From the NCBI RefSeq assembly GCF_018873765.1, contig NC_057919.1, positions 67,512,984 to 67,576,983 on the forward strand: 64,000 nucleotides of DNA, in the 5' to 3' direction. The translations under genes were made by a program, and so were the position numbers. The DNA is from Telopea speciosissima (Eukaryota; Streptophyta; Magnoliopsida; Proteales; Proteaceae). Shown in pieces: positions 35,013 through 47,700 of the stretch (position 1 is the first letter of the stretch; each line of letters starts with the position of its first letter). The notes below the pieces were generated by a model that did not search any database, was not told the origin of the DNA, and saw only the letters and a program-made list of their open reading frames with translations.

Positions 35013-36616
35013 AAAATAAAAAAAATTACAAGATTAGGCAAAATCAGGTTTGCTTTTACAAAACTAGCTACTCATTGTTTCAGTTAATAAAAATACATTT
35101 TTTTGGGTTTGGGTTTACAAAATTAACCAAAACAGTACTTCTCTGTCAATTAAAGAATTTTTTGGACAATTTTACCCCCACCTCCCTTCCTCCGATCCCT
35201 CCTCTTCCCAATCTTTTTCTTCTTCTTCCTGCAGAACCTCCTCAAACGAACAATTTTTTTGTCAAAATTGAATTGTCGAATCGGAAGTAGTAGTCCCCAT
35301 AGAACCACAGATCCTCAAATCCAAAGAATATTTTAACCATTGATGTCTCGGAGGTGTTGATTGAGGTGGGTTCTCTGAGACGGGTTTTGAGACATGAGCA
35401 GCGACGCCATTAACTTCACCCGTGCTGGAGGAATTGGAGGAGGAACTATCATCGTTCCTCCTATAGGAGAAACCCACAAGCAATAGCGAAGAGAACATGC
35501 AAGAGGTTAACTGAATCCCGAAGAGGAATTGGGTTTGACACCCTAAGAAGCAAAGAAATTACAAAAAAAAAAAAAACAGCGACAATGGGGACTGGGAAGC
35601 AACACGATCGACAAAGAATGATTAAGAAGGAGAGACGATGAATGGTGATTGCAGTGACGATGTAGAGTGTTGCTGGTTTGTAGCCAAAAGGGTGTCGCCA
35701 GATCTCGATCTTCTTCTATGATCAAATATGATTGTATTATGGTTCTCTATCAATTGTAGATCGAGGAGTTTGGTTAATGTAGTTATATACGGTTCAATAC
35801 ATGGAAAAATATAGAGCAGGCGATGATTCTGAAATCTTCACCACTTTGCAACTGTAATATCATTAGCGGATCTTGTTATATATGTCATATACAAGCACAC
35901 TTTGATTCGCCACCTATTGTAGCTCTTAAACTTTCTATTTTCCTCCCCCAATCTTTCCTTTAATTAGTTTCCTTTTCCCTTCTATCTCTCTTTCTCGCTT
36001 ATAAAGTCGGCCTGAGTTTGAGAGTCTCAGTTGTTTTTCTGGGTTTTTTGTTACTTATTATTCTCTGTAGGCATGGAGTTGCAGGCACCCACTAGCCTTT
36101 TTGTTGCCATGTTAATTGGGTTCCCTCTGTTCATCCCAAGCTTGTAATTTCTGTGTTGGAAGAAGAGATGGATGAATTATGAACCCCTCTCAAAACTACA
36201 ATCACTGGGCTGACGAAACAGGTTCCAAGTTACTGAAACTCTGAGTAATCTCTGGGTCACTCTAAATTGTTTTTTTTTTTTTTTAAATTATTGCTTTCAA
36301 TATGCATGGAAGATGTAACACAGAAGAAGAAGGTGGGGTAGGGGCGAGTTGGGGGGGGGGGGGGGGTTGGGGTGCAGCAGGGTGTGGGGGTGGGTGGGCT
36401 CAAGGGCATGCATGACAGGTAGGTGGTAAGAAGAGAAGAGGAGTAGGAGCAGGTGGACTCATGGAGTAATCGGACAAGGGGAGATGGGGGCAAAATTGTC
36501 AAAAAAAGTTTCTTAATTGAGAGAAAACACTGTTTTGGCTAGTTTTGTAAACCCAAACAAGGAGTGGCTAGTTTTATAAAAGCAAATCTGATTTTGCTTA
36601 ATTTTGTAATTTTCCC
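35013..36616. mobile_element. Nested inverted-repeat element, 1.6 kb
   Basis: Left AAATTACAAGATTAGGCAAAATC and the inverted right AAATTACAAAATTAAGCAAAATC head arms of about 180 bp with TTTGCTTTTAYAAAACTAGC and GGACAATTTTACCCCCA-like phrases. Flanks share AAGAAAG (near 34990 and 36617). The interior has a minus-strand frame at 35262-35498 (Ser-rich run followed by GEVNGVAAHVSKPVSENPP) that may be captured host sequence, a poly-G tract (36350-36366), and no transposase. Confidence 0.7.
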
Positions 36617-36892
36617 AAGAAAGTATTTGCTCTATATGTATTCTACAGTCTAGTCTTCACTCTTTCTGTGTTTTCCTTTTGTTGTGATGAAATTGGTAAA
36701 TTCTATTTGTGTTCCTCTCCGTCTATCGCCAATCTACAACCTTTGCTTTCGTTTTCATCTGGGCAGATGGGTAGAGTATTCTATGTTTGTTTCCTTTTTC
36801 TATTTCATATAGCATAAGCATTTTTTGGACTATGCCATACGTTGGTGGGTTAGGATTTTAATTTGTAGAATTAGCATTTTTATAAGGTTGGA

Positions 36893-37114
36893 TTGCTGAG
36901 AGCATGGTCAGGAGGGACTCTCGAAGAGGGTGGTGGCGAGGTTGTAGGGGAGCAAGAGAAGGAGGGCTGGAAGTGGTGGTGGTGGCGGTGGTGGCGGTGG
37001 AAGAAACAGCAGCAGGGGAGCAAGAGAAGGAGGGCTGGAGGGGGTGGCAGTGGTGGTGGTGGTGGTGGTGAGGAAGGAGAAGAAGAGAAGAAGAAGGGGA
37101 GAAAAAAGGAATAA
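36893..37114. repeat. GGT/GGA low-complexity tract
   Basis: Two copies of GGGGAGCAAGAGAAGGAGGGCTGGA (36948 and 37015) flank (GGT)n runs. The opposed open frames here are Pro/His/Ser-rich or Gly/Arg-rich translations of the repeat. Confidence 0.8.
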
Positions 37115-37477
37115 AACAAGGCATGATAGGGATTTTACTGTGGTAAGGGTAATTTCATCATTTAAAATGAGTTAACAGACACTTAACTGCATAGACTAAT
37201 AGAGTAGACTAAATTGAAACATATTCATAAAAATAGGAGGTGTCTGTGACATTTTGACCAAGTATGGTAAGTTTCTAAGATATTAGAAACTTTTAGGGGG
37301 TGTCCGTGAAATTTTCCCTAAAAAAAATAGTGTTTTTATTTAGTATCAAACCGATGTAGATGATCTATATCATCAATTTTGCGAACGACCAAAACCGGTA
37401 TAAGTACCGTGAACTAAATCCATGTTCTCTCTAATTTGCTTGCTTTTTTTTTTCTTTTTTTTTTTTAAATTATAACC

Positions 37478-37895
37478 GTTGATTAATGGATCGAATAGGG
37501 ATCAATGTGATCCAATTTGGATATTTCATGACCAAATACAAATATCCCTAAACAGATACAATTGCGAATCGAATTCAGATTTTCGACTATCCGTTTACAT
37601 CTCTAATTTGTGTAACTCAGACCTTCCTCCTTTAATAAATACGATTCACTCTCAATCCATATATCTTAGTTGTCATAGTCTCATGATTCTCATTTCCACA
37701 TTCTTTAAAACTTGTAGAATCTTAAAAAACCCTCAAGATCATTAGTAATTAATTTTTTTTTATTATTTGGATATCTAATTGGATCGGATTTTTTCTTTTT
37801 GCTAGATATTCCAAAATGGATACGGATGCCCCTAAACAAATACGTATGCACAAACAAATTTGAATTTACCAATATCAATTTACATCCCTAACAAT
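37478..37895. mobile_element. Two hAT GGATGTAAACGGAT-family end fragments
   Basis: CGAATTCAGATTTTCGACTATCCGTTTACATCTCTA (37570-37605, in part) and AATTTACCAATATCAATTTACATCCCTA (37855-37891, in part) are two right ends in direct orientation, each preceded by GGATCG...GATAC sequence of the same family as 2609-3247. Confidence 0.6.
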
Positions 37896-38077
37896 GTTTT
37901 CCCAATTGTGTGATGATGAATAATATCAGGGACTTCAAACAAAAGTTTTCCTTATAGTCGCGAGCTATGAACAATGCTGCAGATGCTCTGGGCAGGAAGA
38001 CACTATCTATTGTGTGTAGACGGTAGGATAGAGTGGTCGCATTCCATATTGTGGCACAGATTAAATTTGCTTTCGAA

Positions 38078-39336
38078 TAAAAGAAAAAATTACATGCCCT
38101 TCCCCTATACTATCGCTTTTAGCCTTCCGCCTTACATTTTCCCCAATTACACCCCAACCGCCTCTGGCAGACGGTGTTAGCATGCTGCTAGTTTTACTTT
38201 GTAAAAGACTATTTTATCTTTTTTTTATAAATGAACTGTCTTGACAAAAAGGTCCCAAAATAAACGATTCAACCGCCGATTGCGGCTCTGTACGACGTCC
38301 TAGGGCCCCGCGAATATCCGCCTCATGCCGGAGAACCTTATTCTGGCGACCAATGCCAGAAAACAACCCAAAAAAATTTGATAAACTCCTTAGGTTGCCG
38401 CCCCTGTTGCGGTTTTGATTTCGGGTTCATGGCACCCATGGCTGCTGACTAAATTTTTTTTAAATTATTGCACTCAACAGATAGAGAGTAATGGTAGCTA
38501 GGCCCTACTGTGGTTCCCACAGTAATGGCAGCCTTGGCTGCCTGAGGGTTTTTTTTTTTTTTTTTTTTTTTAATTCTGCCTGCCATAAGAGGTTTAGGAG
38601 GGTACCCGACGATGGCAGCGACAGCAGTATAAGGGAGATGGAAGGCAGAGGGCTGAGCGGCCAGGGCGATTTGCCTTACCATTCTGGTTCCCATGAATGT
38701 TTTTAAATTGAAAAAACACCGCCGCATAAGTTCAGTGAATCTGATGCTAGAGCCTGATTTCATCAGAACCCTTTTTTGTATTCTACTTTAATGGCTACTG
38801 CCTCATGGTAGCGGTCAGTAGTTCACACACGACGAAAACCTCTCAACTGCTCTGACGACGAGCACAAAGACAACATAGCACCCGTTCCCGTCGCGTACTC
38901 CGTCGCTGCTCGTCAGCCGCATCATCGGATCGGCATTCCTCACACTAATGTTATTGTCTTAGCTGTGCTTTTTTCGGCAGGAAAGAGGTTGCACGAGAAG
39001 GAGGACGAGGGTAAAAGGGTTAGCTCACAAGCACCCAGGATTAGTTTGGAGATTATGAAAAATATTACTAAATCAGGTCACCCCTTAACAGACTGACCCT
39101 AAAGGTAAGGGTAATTGGGAAAAAGTTCTCTGTCTAGGACTGCGGCCTACTTCAGTACTCCCATGAGTCTATCTCTCTCCTCTCTATGTGAAAAAACATC
39201 TCTATCCCTTATTTTGAAGAGGAAAGAAATAGACACATGAAGTGCTGGCGTAAGCTATACTCCCGAACAGAGAATGTAGGGAAAGAAGGTATAATTAAGC
39301 CATACTGAAGTTAGGGCATGTAATTTTCCCAAAATT
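38078..39336. mobile_element. Inverted-repeat element, about 1.26 kb
   Basis: Left AAAAATTACATGCCCTTCCCC and the inverted right GGAAAATTACATGCCCTAAC define the ends; a second pair, CAATTACACCCCAACCG-like left against GGGTAATTGGGAAAAAG right, lies further in. Flanks are A-rich and give no certain duplication. The interior includes poly-T (38549-38570) and GC-richer patches (38280-38420, 38860-38990) that could be captured exon pieces but were not recognised. Confidence 0.55.
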
Positions 39337-40233
39337 TAAAAAAAAAAAAAGAGAGGAGAAAGAATTTCTTTCTCATCATCAGTCACTTTGTTTCTTTCTA
39401 GTTTGGATTGAGAGATTTGGGAGATTTGAAGTGTTTGAAGGGTCGTCGAGGGTTTTACTTCGTCTCTCCCACACACATCATTGATTTTGTTTTCTCTTTT
39501 CAAGTTTTATCAGTTTATTCGATGCCGTCTGCGTTGAATTATTTGGTGTCTCAGTGGGTTCTTCAGTACTGCCTCATCTTCAACCACGCCGCACCCCTCT
39601 TTCCTCCTTCTGCAACACCCTCTACAACTTGCAAGATGGTGGCGTGGTAGCGGCGACGGTGGGGAGATGAAGAAGACGACAGGACGCACAATTATGTTTT
39701 GTTTTAAAACCAAGCCATCCGACCGGTTTTGATCTATTGTAGCCGGTCGGCTTGGGATTGATAAGCAAACAAACCAGATTCTCTCATTTTTTAATTAATT
39801 TAAAAATTGGCCGCTGGATTGGGATAAGGCCATGTGTCAAGCTCACCTAACCGGGTAGGACTATGGCTGCGCCGTAGAAGTTCTAAATCCGTGTGAACCC
39901 ATAAGTTTGGGAACTGGATCCTCTACTGCCAAGCTGCCCGGCGGGACCGTGCTGCCTTGGCATGGGTTTGCGCGCAAAGCCCGCCTTACCCCTGTTTGTA
40001 CCTTCTTTGTTGTTTCTTTGTCTTGCATATTTTTCAAAATTATTCCAAAATGAATTATTAAACACAAGTTATTTATCAAAAAAAAAAATGTATAAAACAG
40101 TAGCATTTTACCATATTACTGTGATGGCTCCTAGCCCTATTATCTCTTTCTTTTTATTGGGGTGCATTATTTTGGATCTCTGTCCCCTCCACTTTTCGTG
40201 CCCGGCCTAGTCCACCAATGTTTGTAATAAGGG
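39337..40233. other. No gene recognised
   Basis: Frames at 39408-39650 and 39861-40210 are short, lie on both strands, and show no family features. A (GA) tract and an A-rich patch lie near 39340-39365. Confidence 0.4.
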
Positions 40234-40241
40234 GGTGGACC

Positions 40242-40435
40242 TTGGAAAATTATCCTCTCCAATTCCTTAAAGTGTGGCAGTGCGGTAGTGTTAGGTGGAG
40301 ATGTCGATACCTGGCAGTTGCCGCATCCAACCATCCATATCAATGAGCTTGGACCGTTGGATGCGACAGCTGCTAAGTATCAACATCTCCACCTAGCACT
40401 ACCACACTTTAAGGACTTGGAGAGGATAATGATTC
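40242..40435. mobile_element. Complete foldback MITE, 194 bp
   Basis: Arms ATTATCCTCTCCAATTCCTT and its near-inverse AAGGACTTGGAGAGGATAAT, then GGTGGAGATGTCGATACC against its partner, and CCGCATCCAAC against GTTGGATGCG, fold around a 15-bp centre. Flanked by GGTGGACC (40234-40241 and 40436-40443). The truncated relative is at 24150-24300. Confidence 0.85.
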
Positions 40436-40462
40436 GGTGGACCCCACCTAGGTAGAATGTTT

Positions 40463-40691
40463 AGAAAATTTTCTTGTCCGGTTTCCTGACCGGTATAGTT
40501 GTCCAATTCGTCTCATAGGGAAGCAAAAATGACAAATTAACCTCAGGTAGTGTGTTCGAGCAAGGGGTTAGGTCATCATTTCCAAGCCCTATGAGGAATC
40601 AAACAATTATACCGAGCAGGAACCGGAGAAGATATGTGAGTTCACATATTTCGTCCACTGGGCCAGGCAGGAAACTGGAGCAAATAATTTC
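40463..40691. mobile_element. Foldback MITE with internal AATGAC core
   Basis: Arms CCGGTTTCCTGACCGGTATA and TATACCGAGCAGGAACCGG, with CATAGGG...CCCTATGAGG further in, around AATGACAAATTAACCTCAGG. A longer right extension ends GGAAACTGGAGCAAATAATTTCC. No target duplication was identified. Confidence 0.6.
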
Positions 40692-41748
40692 CGCATTATT
40701 TTCATTCACTTAATTTTCAATCAAATGTCTTACCCCAAAAAAAATAAATTCAGCCAAATGGAACATTGGGGCAAGTACGCATATCGCTGTGGTGGCTCCT
40801 AATCCTACCATGTCTTTCTTTACAGATGGTAAGAACAGCTGTTATGGATATTATTACTTCCTTCTGCTATTAGTTTTCTTTTATTTTCTTCGATCAAGAA
40901 AATATATGTATTGGTTAGACCAGTCACATTTGATTGGATAGCAACTCTTCCAACCTTGAAAGTCTGAGACTAAAAAAATCCCTGATGCAATGGAGTCCAA
41001 ACTGAAATCGCTGGGAATAAGGTTATCAACTTTGAGAAGACCTTCTCTGGGTGGACAGCTGAGACAATCACTCCTCCCTTAAGAGGGCTGAGAAGTTAAA
41101 TGGGCCAAGATTTCATTCTACCATGCAATCTTCCTGAGCTCCAGGTCCCACCTTTTTGTAACATATTCATCACTTGGTCATTCCATCCATCAAATAACAG
41201 GGATATCCTCAAGACAGAAAGTTTGGTGACATATTTAGATACACACAAAATCTGGTGATCTCTCTCTTTTAATGTGATCAGCAAATGCTTTTCCTTTTTT
41301 CAAAAATTGAAAATTTTGAAATAATTTTTTAAGCAAATGTGACCAACTTATGTTGATATTCAACTCATGGTTTACTGATGACATGAAACAGAAATTCACA
41401 ATTTTGAAACCCCCCACACATGAGGATGAAAGTGGAAGGCCTTGCAATTGGAAAAGTTAAAACATTATTTTAGCCTTGGTAAATTAAACAGACGAACCAC
41501 ATGCAAGTGACATAGAATCAACCCCAACGTCCCCAACCATTAAAGACAATCAATCACTAAAACTCAATATCAAACAATTACCCATATAATATAAGAATTA
41601 GGGTAGGAAGGGGGGGAGGGTGAAGATAGGACTCGCTACTGGATACAACTGTTCCTTACAAATCCTTTGTCACTCTCAACAGCTATGTTCTGGAACAGAA
41701 TTGCAGCAGCACCAAATTTTTTGGTTAAGAAGATGGACCTGGATTACA
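40692..41748. other. 3' flank and 3' UTR of SNU23; no other gene
   Basis: The last 100-200 bp before 41749 are the likely 3' UTR of the minus-strand SNU23 gene. The minus-strand frames at 41096-41447 are short and broken, with no family match. Confidence 0.45.
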
Positions 41749-44700
41749 TTATTTTTTAGATGAACCAAAACCTCCAAATCCCATTAAAGCTGCAACATCA
41801 GGGTCTCCTTCTTCAGTTTCTTCCTCTGCTGCCTTCTCTTTCTGGTCGTACAAGAAACTCAGTAATTATATAATATCCAAGGTAAACCATGCATGTCAAA
41901 AAAAGGCCATACACAATCATGTGCATGCCCCTCAGAGAGTAGATATTGGCAATAAGCTGATCAAGAAGGGCCAGGAATTCCAAACCTGACACAAAACAAC
42001 TCTCTCAGCTTTTGCTTTTGCGCTTTTTTTTGGGTGGGGGTTGGGATTATGGAGGTGGGCGGTGGGAGATAAGCTATGTTAAACAGTAGGACAAGGATTT
42101 CACAGGAAATGCATTTTCTGGATAGTAGACATTGTTTGATTCATTGTAAACTTTTGCCTGCAATGCTGTTTTACATAATTTCTGGTTTTTTAAGGTCATT
42201 TTGCATTAAATCTTATTTCACAGGAAAATTTTCCTTTTCTGCCTTTTTTACATTGAAACAAACTGAACTATAGGAAAATATTTCATAAAAAATTTGGAAA
42301 AGAACGATTGAGTTTTAAATTCCAAGTCATGGGATGATAATATCCCCCATCATGTGGGGGAATTCTTTTCCTCAATCAACAATGCCCAAAATAAAAAATA
42401 AAAAACTAAAATTAAAGAAGGGCTCAAAAATAGTGGACAAATGGCAAAGAAACACAAATTTCTAAGTTGAAATTGATTTTCTACTAAAAACTTTCTGTTG
42501 AAGCAAACTGAGCTGAGAGGAACCCAAGTTTTACCCATTAAAAATGAATACCCTCAGGTCATAGGATCCAACTATGCCAGGCTCTGGGTGGGATAGTGTT
42601 ATGGACTGCAGCTGGTATGAACCCAGCCCAACCTACCTGTCTAGGCTAATTCTCCCCTTTCCCCCCAAATGTCTATGCAGTTCAAGCAAGCTACTCAGCG
42701 TTTCTTACCTTTTTCTCTTTCTTCCTTTCTCGTCGCTGTCGCTTCCTTTCCTCCTCTTCTTGCTGCTGTTTCAGGATCCTTTCATCTAGATCTGAAGGCC
42801 AATATAAAACTGATCAATTCAATGAGAGGGCAGAGGGACTTTTAACCATTGGATTAGTGTCAGAAGGAATTCATGCTCTCACAAGTCTATGGGTGTCAAA
42901 TGCATTCCAAAAAAAATTATTGGCCAAGAGGAATTGAACCCCAGAACCAAGGTCTCATGAGGTTCAGAGCATAAAACTAAATTAGGTCACGATAAGAGGA
43001 CATTATTTCTTTTCGAGTCCTACCTTGCTCAGTAAAGCTTCCTGCAACTTTGCGCTTCTTAAGAATTTCAAATCGATTTTGGACCTGCACCATCAAAAGC
43101 TTCAAATTTAAGCTATGTAACATTGTAATCCTTATTACATGATGTATTTGTGATGCAAGAAACAACAAAGCCCAAGGCTCATCAATAGCATGAACAGTGA
43201 ACACATCTTCAATCATTTTTGTCCATAATATTTCTTCATTGTTTACACGTCAAATGTTTCATATCTACCTTGTTTTCTGCCAAAATCCAAACTCAAGTCA
43301 ATACAGCAGAGAAAACGTCTTCTCTACCAGTCTCATACATGTGGCACACACCTGGAAGGGCAATAACCATCACCATAATAATATATCTCACGGCTGACAA
43401 TCGGTTACAAAGACCTACTTAAGCTATTGGCCAAAGATATCTATTTCATGTCACCAATCAATTTGAGACCTACTTCATCAATTCAGAGACACCATTTGCA
43501 AGGACGTAAAAAAAGAATAGCTTTTTGGTACTCCAGACCTAACTTAGATCAAGACTATACCCACACTTGCATAATTTCTATTCATTCATGTTTTCAAGAA
43601 AATGGAGCAGTTCATGCACGCTTTTTTCTTTTTTTTTTTTTGATGAAGTATGTATGTACCTGTTCAAGAGAAGCTCGTTCTACTCGCATTGACATACCCA
43701 AAGCTCTTTGATCTAAAAATAGTATCATGAGAGAACAATCAAACATGAATGTAGAACATCTAAGCAGTTTTCTGAAAGTACATGGAAACCTAAGCCAGGA
43801 AAAGAACTCACGCTTCTTTCCATTAATGTGGTCCAAGTAGTTTGCCGAATCCTTAACTACACATTCACAAACAGCACAATAGTATCCAGCCTGCAAAATA
43901 AGTAAATTTCAACGCTGATAGCTGAAATGAAACAGAGATTTAGCTTAAAACACGGAAATATGACTGCATATAATTTCTTTAGAAAAGGCAGGGATACTTA
44001 TGCGCACACACACACACATACAAAAGATACAACACGTATAAAGGAAATCAAGGACAGAAAGATACAAAAGTAAACAAGAATAAAGAACAGACATGCCCAG
44101 AGGCAGCAAAACAATAAACAGAAGCAGTATTACAAGGGTAGTGATCACCCACAATAAATTGCTGTTCTAGAGCTCCCACTAATTAGCAGGCTTATTTTCT
44201 AGACAGAACACCAACTTAAGAGACCAATCAAAATCCTAATACTAAGAATTTCCTTCCTCCTCCTTTATAAAGTATCTTTGAAATGAGTACTTTCTGGAAC
44301 TTTCCACTATTTTATGATAGCTTTTTTTTCTTAAGACCGATCCTCTTCATTGTTTCTGCCATCAATCACAGGACTCCCTGTAAATTTGTAACTCCTAAAT
44401 TGCATCAGCTCACATCTCTAACTTCCAAATAAAAAACTGAGAATGAAACCAAATTGCAAAGGTTGCAACAAAATTCACTACTCAGTTAAGCAAAGGGTCA
44501 TTAGCTCAATAGTTGTAACTAATACTAGAATTGAACTCCATTAAGCTCAAGAGTGTGGAGGAAAACTGAATTACATGAAAACACCACAACAGTACCTGCA
44601 ATATTTACCTCAGAAATCTTAACAATCAACTTCTAAAATGGAGTGAAAAAGTATTCTAGGCCGCTGTTGGCATCAACCCAAAGAAGTGATACTTTTTGTG

Positions 44701-47700
44701 TTCATAATCAATGGAAAGATTCTATCCATGATCACAGTGTGTAAGTACCAAATAAACTGGCTTTTTTTAAGGGCAACACGTCAAAAGTATATTTCATAAG
44801 CAGAAGTGTTGAGATAGGCTAGTTACCCGATTGGGGGAACTAGTCCTAGTTGTGTTAGGATTGCAGTCCTAGTTGTGTTAGGATTACTCTTTTTCTTTCT
44901 TTTATTTTTTATTTTCCACTGTTTTATTGTATTTTCCTCCTCAGCCGAGTACTACTCTGGGATTCCTAGTTGTACTAGGAATTCCTAGTAGGATTAGGAC
45001 TGAGGAGTTTTACTTCAATTACATGTACTTCAGATTACTATAAATAAAGGGCCTGGGTGATCGATTCAGATCACTCAAGCATTCATATTCAGAGCTGTCT
45101 ACATGGTATCAGAGCCATCTCTGATCTGAAGAACAGCTTCCCCTCGATTTTTGTCTGGTTTCCATCTTCAACACACTCTCGGCTTCTGGTTCTCTTCTTC
45201 TCCAACTCTCTCGGACTCTACTTCATGCAGGGCAGCATCTTTGAGGTGATTCAATGAAGAATTAGCTGCTGCCCTCCATGACACCTCTCTGAAAATCATT
45301 CAAATACTGGGGTGATCTGAACCTGCCGCAGGTTTCCTCCAACCTTGGAGATCAAGCTGCTGCCCTAATCGAGCTGGATTTCTGGTTTTATTTGGAGATT
45401 AATTCCTGCACCTTCTGATCTACACCCTATTGTTTTCAAACTGCAGATCCAAAGCTGCAATTTTTTGCATTCAAACTGCAGATCTGAATTCAATCCACAG
45501 CAGATCCAAATCTGCAATTATTTTGCATTCAGATCTGTCCCTGCTGATCTAAATCTTCTCCAATTCAGGGCTTTTATTGGCTCATCCGAAGGGGCCACTA
45601 TCTGGAGGACACTTTCTCTGCTACAAGGAAGACACTCGAACCTTGTTTCAGCCAGTTCTAAGGGCTGCAACTCATACAGCCTTAAAACCCAGGGCTCTAC
45701 TCGATTAGGGTTTCCTATTACATCATCAGTTTTTTCTGATTTTTGAAGGAACTTTACATGATGTCGACATCACTTCAGCTGACTACGATGGATCTTCTCG
45801 ACGAGTATCTTCCTTTTGCTTCTCCCACCAAACTAGATGGGACAAACTATTTAATGTGGTCCAGATCCACTTACCTTACAGTTGCTGGCCGTGGCTACGG
45901 ACACCTTACGGCACTACTCCTATCCCTCACGAAGAAGGAGCTGCCAAGACTAAATGGTTATCCACTCGACTCCATGGTCATGTCATACCTTATTCATTCT
46001 ATGCATCCTTCAATTGCATCGGGCTACCTTCTCCTGAGACACTTGCTGCCCGGATATGGAAGGCTGCCAAAGACACCTATTCACGGGTAGGGAATGATGC
46101 TCAGGTCTCTACGAATTAAGGAAGAAAATCCATGACACAAGCGGAATGATTCGTCAATCCCTCAATACTATGCTGAACTCCGCAAGTATTGGCAAGAACT
46201 TGATCATTACTCTCGATTATCAGCCCACTAATGCCACTGACATTGCTGCCTACGAGAAAGCATATTGACAAAATTAGGGTTTATGATTTTTTGGCTGGAC
46301 TTAATGTGGAATACGACCCAATTAGGGTTCAGATTCTAGGCAAAGACCCTTTCCCTACATTGGAGCAGTCTTATGCCTTGGTTATGATGAAGATCGCCGA
46401 AGAACTGCTATGCTCAATACTACAATTCCGGATCGATCGGCATTGCAGACCGGGGCTGGTTCTACTCCTTGATTCTTGATACTTCTAAATTTGAGAAGAC
46501 ACGGTTAAATGTGAGCATTGTGGAAAATTGTGGCACACCAAGGCCACTGTTGGAAGATACATGGCAAACCAGCCGACTTTGAGGCTAAACGTGCTTGCTC
46601 GCAAATCGAAAAACAAAGCTAATCATCTAAGCTGTCACTCCTACCCCTCCCCTACGACCTTTGGACTATCAAGGATGAACTTCGGAGCTTTCCGTCGTAT
46701 GTTACTGAGGCTTCATTGCTACAACAACACCTGCCAATTCTTCCACTCCTCCGGAGTTCAAATGTAGCTCACTCAGGTATTTCTTTTGTTGGTCGTGCAT
46801 CGGTAGTCTCCTCTCCCTGGATCATAGACTCCGGTGCCATCGATCATATGTTGGATCCTCCAAGTATCTTTACTCGTTACTCTCCTACATCACGGTAAAG
46901 ACAAAGTACGAGTAGGCGATGGCTCTCTCTCCTCTATCTCCGGAAAGGGCTCCATCGGTTGCACACCTTCCTTACGTTATCATCATTTTACATATTCCTA
47001 AATTTACCACTAATCTTCTTTCTATCAGTAGTCTTACCGTGACCTAAATTGTAAAGTAACCTTTTTCCTTCACACTGTGTGTTTCGGGATCGGCAGCGGG
47101 GCGACGATTGGATGTGGTAAGATGCATGGTGGATTGTACCGCTTGATCTTGGGAGTCTTACTTCACCTTGCCTTTGGCTTCTCCCATCCCTCAAAGTGCG
47201 TTAGTTTCTTCTAAACTTCACCAATGGCATAATAGACTAGGTCACCCCCTTTAGGAACATTATCCCTTTTATTTCCAGCATTAGCTAAAGAATGTCATAA
47301 AGATGATTTTTTGTGAAGCCTGTGTTTTGGCTAAACAACACCGTTCTACTTATTCTATTTCTAATAAAAGAAGCTCTTCTCCTTTTAATATTGTTCACTC
47401 TGATGTTTGGGGGCCTAGCCGCAAACCATCCCTTAAAGGCCACCGTTGGTTTGTTTCTTTCATTGATTGTTATTCTAGGTGTACATGGGTATATTTAATG
47501 CACAACAAAAGTGAAGTTTTCTCTTGTTTTCAAAATTTTCATAAAATGATTCAGACCAATACTGTCACTCTCAAGATATTGCGTAGTGACAATGGTAAAG
47601 AATACATGGATGGTCGGTTCAGCGATGCCTTGCTGCCCATGGAATACTCCATCGAGACCGGTTGTGTTGATACCTGCCCAAAATGGTGTGGCTGAAAGAA

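Larger units (their letters stand above)
32620..37318. mobile_element. Composite Mutator-like element, 4.7 kb, with nested insertions and a captured gene fragment
   Basis: Ends GGGAAAATTTCATGGAC and, inverted, GGGAAAATTTCACGGAC, with arms matching for at least 85 bp (CTTAGAAACTTACCATACTTGGTCAAAATRTCACAGACACC). Flanks TTAAAAAAA (32611-32619) and TAAAAAAAA (37319-37327) fit a 9-bp duplication. The undisturbed paralogue at 23480-24085 confirms both borders. It holds a nested long-TIR element (32838-34231), another (35013-36616), a fragment of a GPI-anchored-protein gene (34403-34714), and GGT/CTC simple repeats (36900-37110). No transposase was seen. Confidence 0.85.

Noticed and set aside
36257..37124. 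Pro/His/Ser-rich minus-strand frames
   Set aside because: Low-complexity GGT and G-run sequence inside a nested transposon.
37960..38010. Short NAADALGRK reading resembling the end of an RNase H domain
   Set aside because: Only about ten residues match; the surrounding frames show no other RNase H or reverse-transcriptase block.
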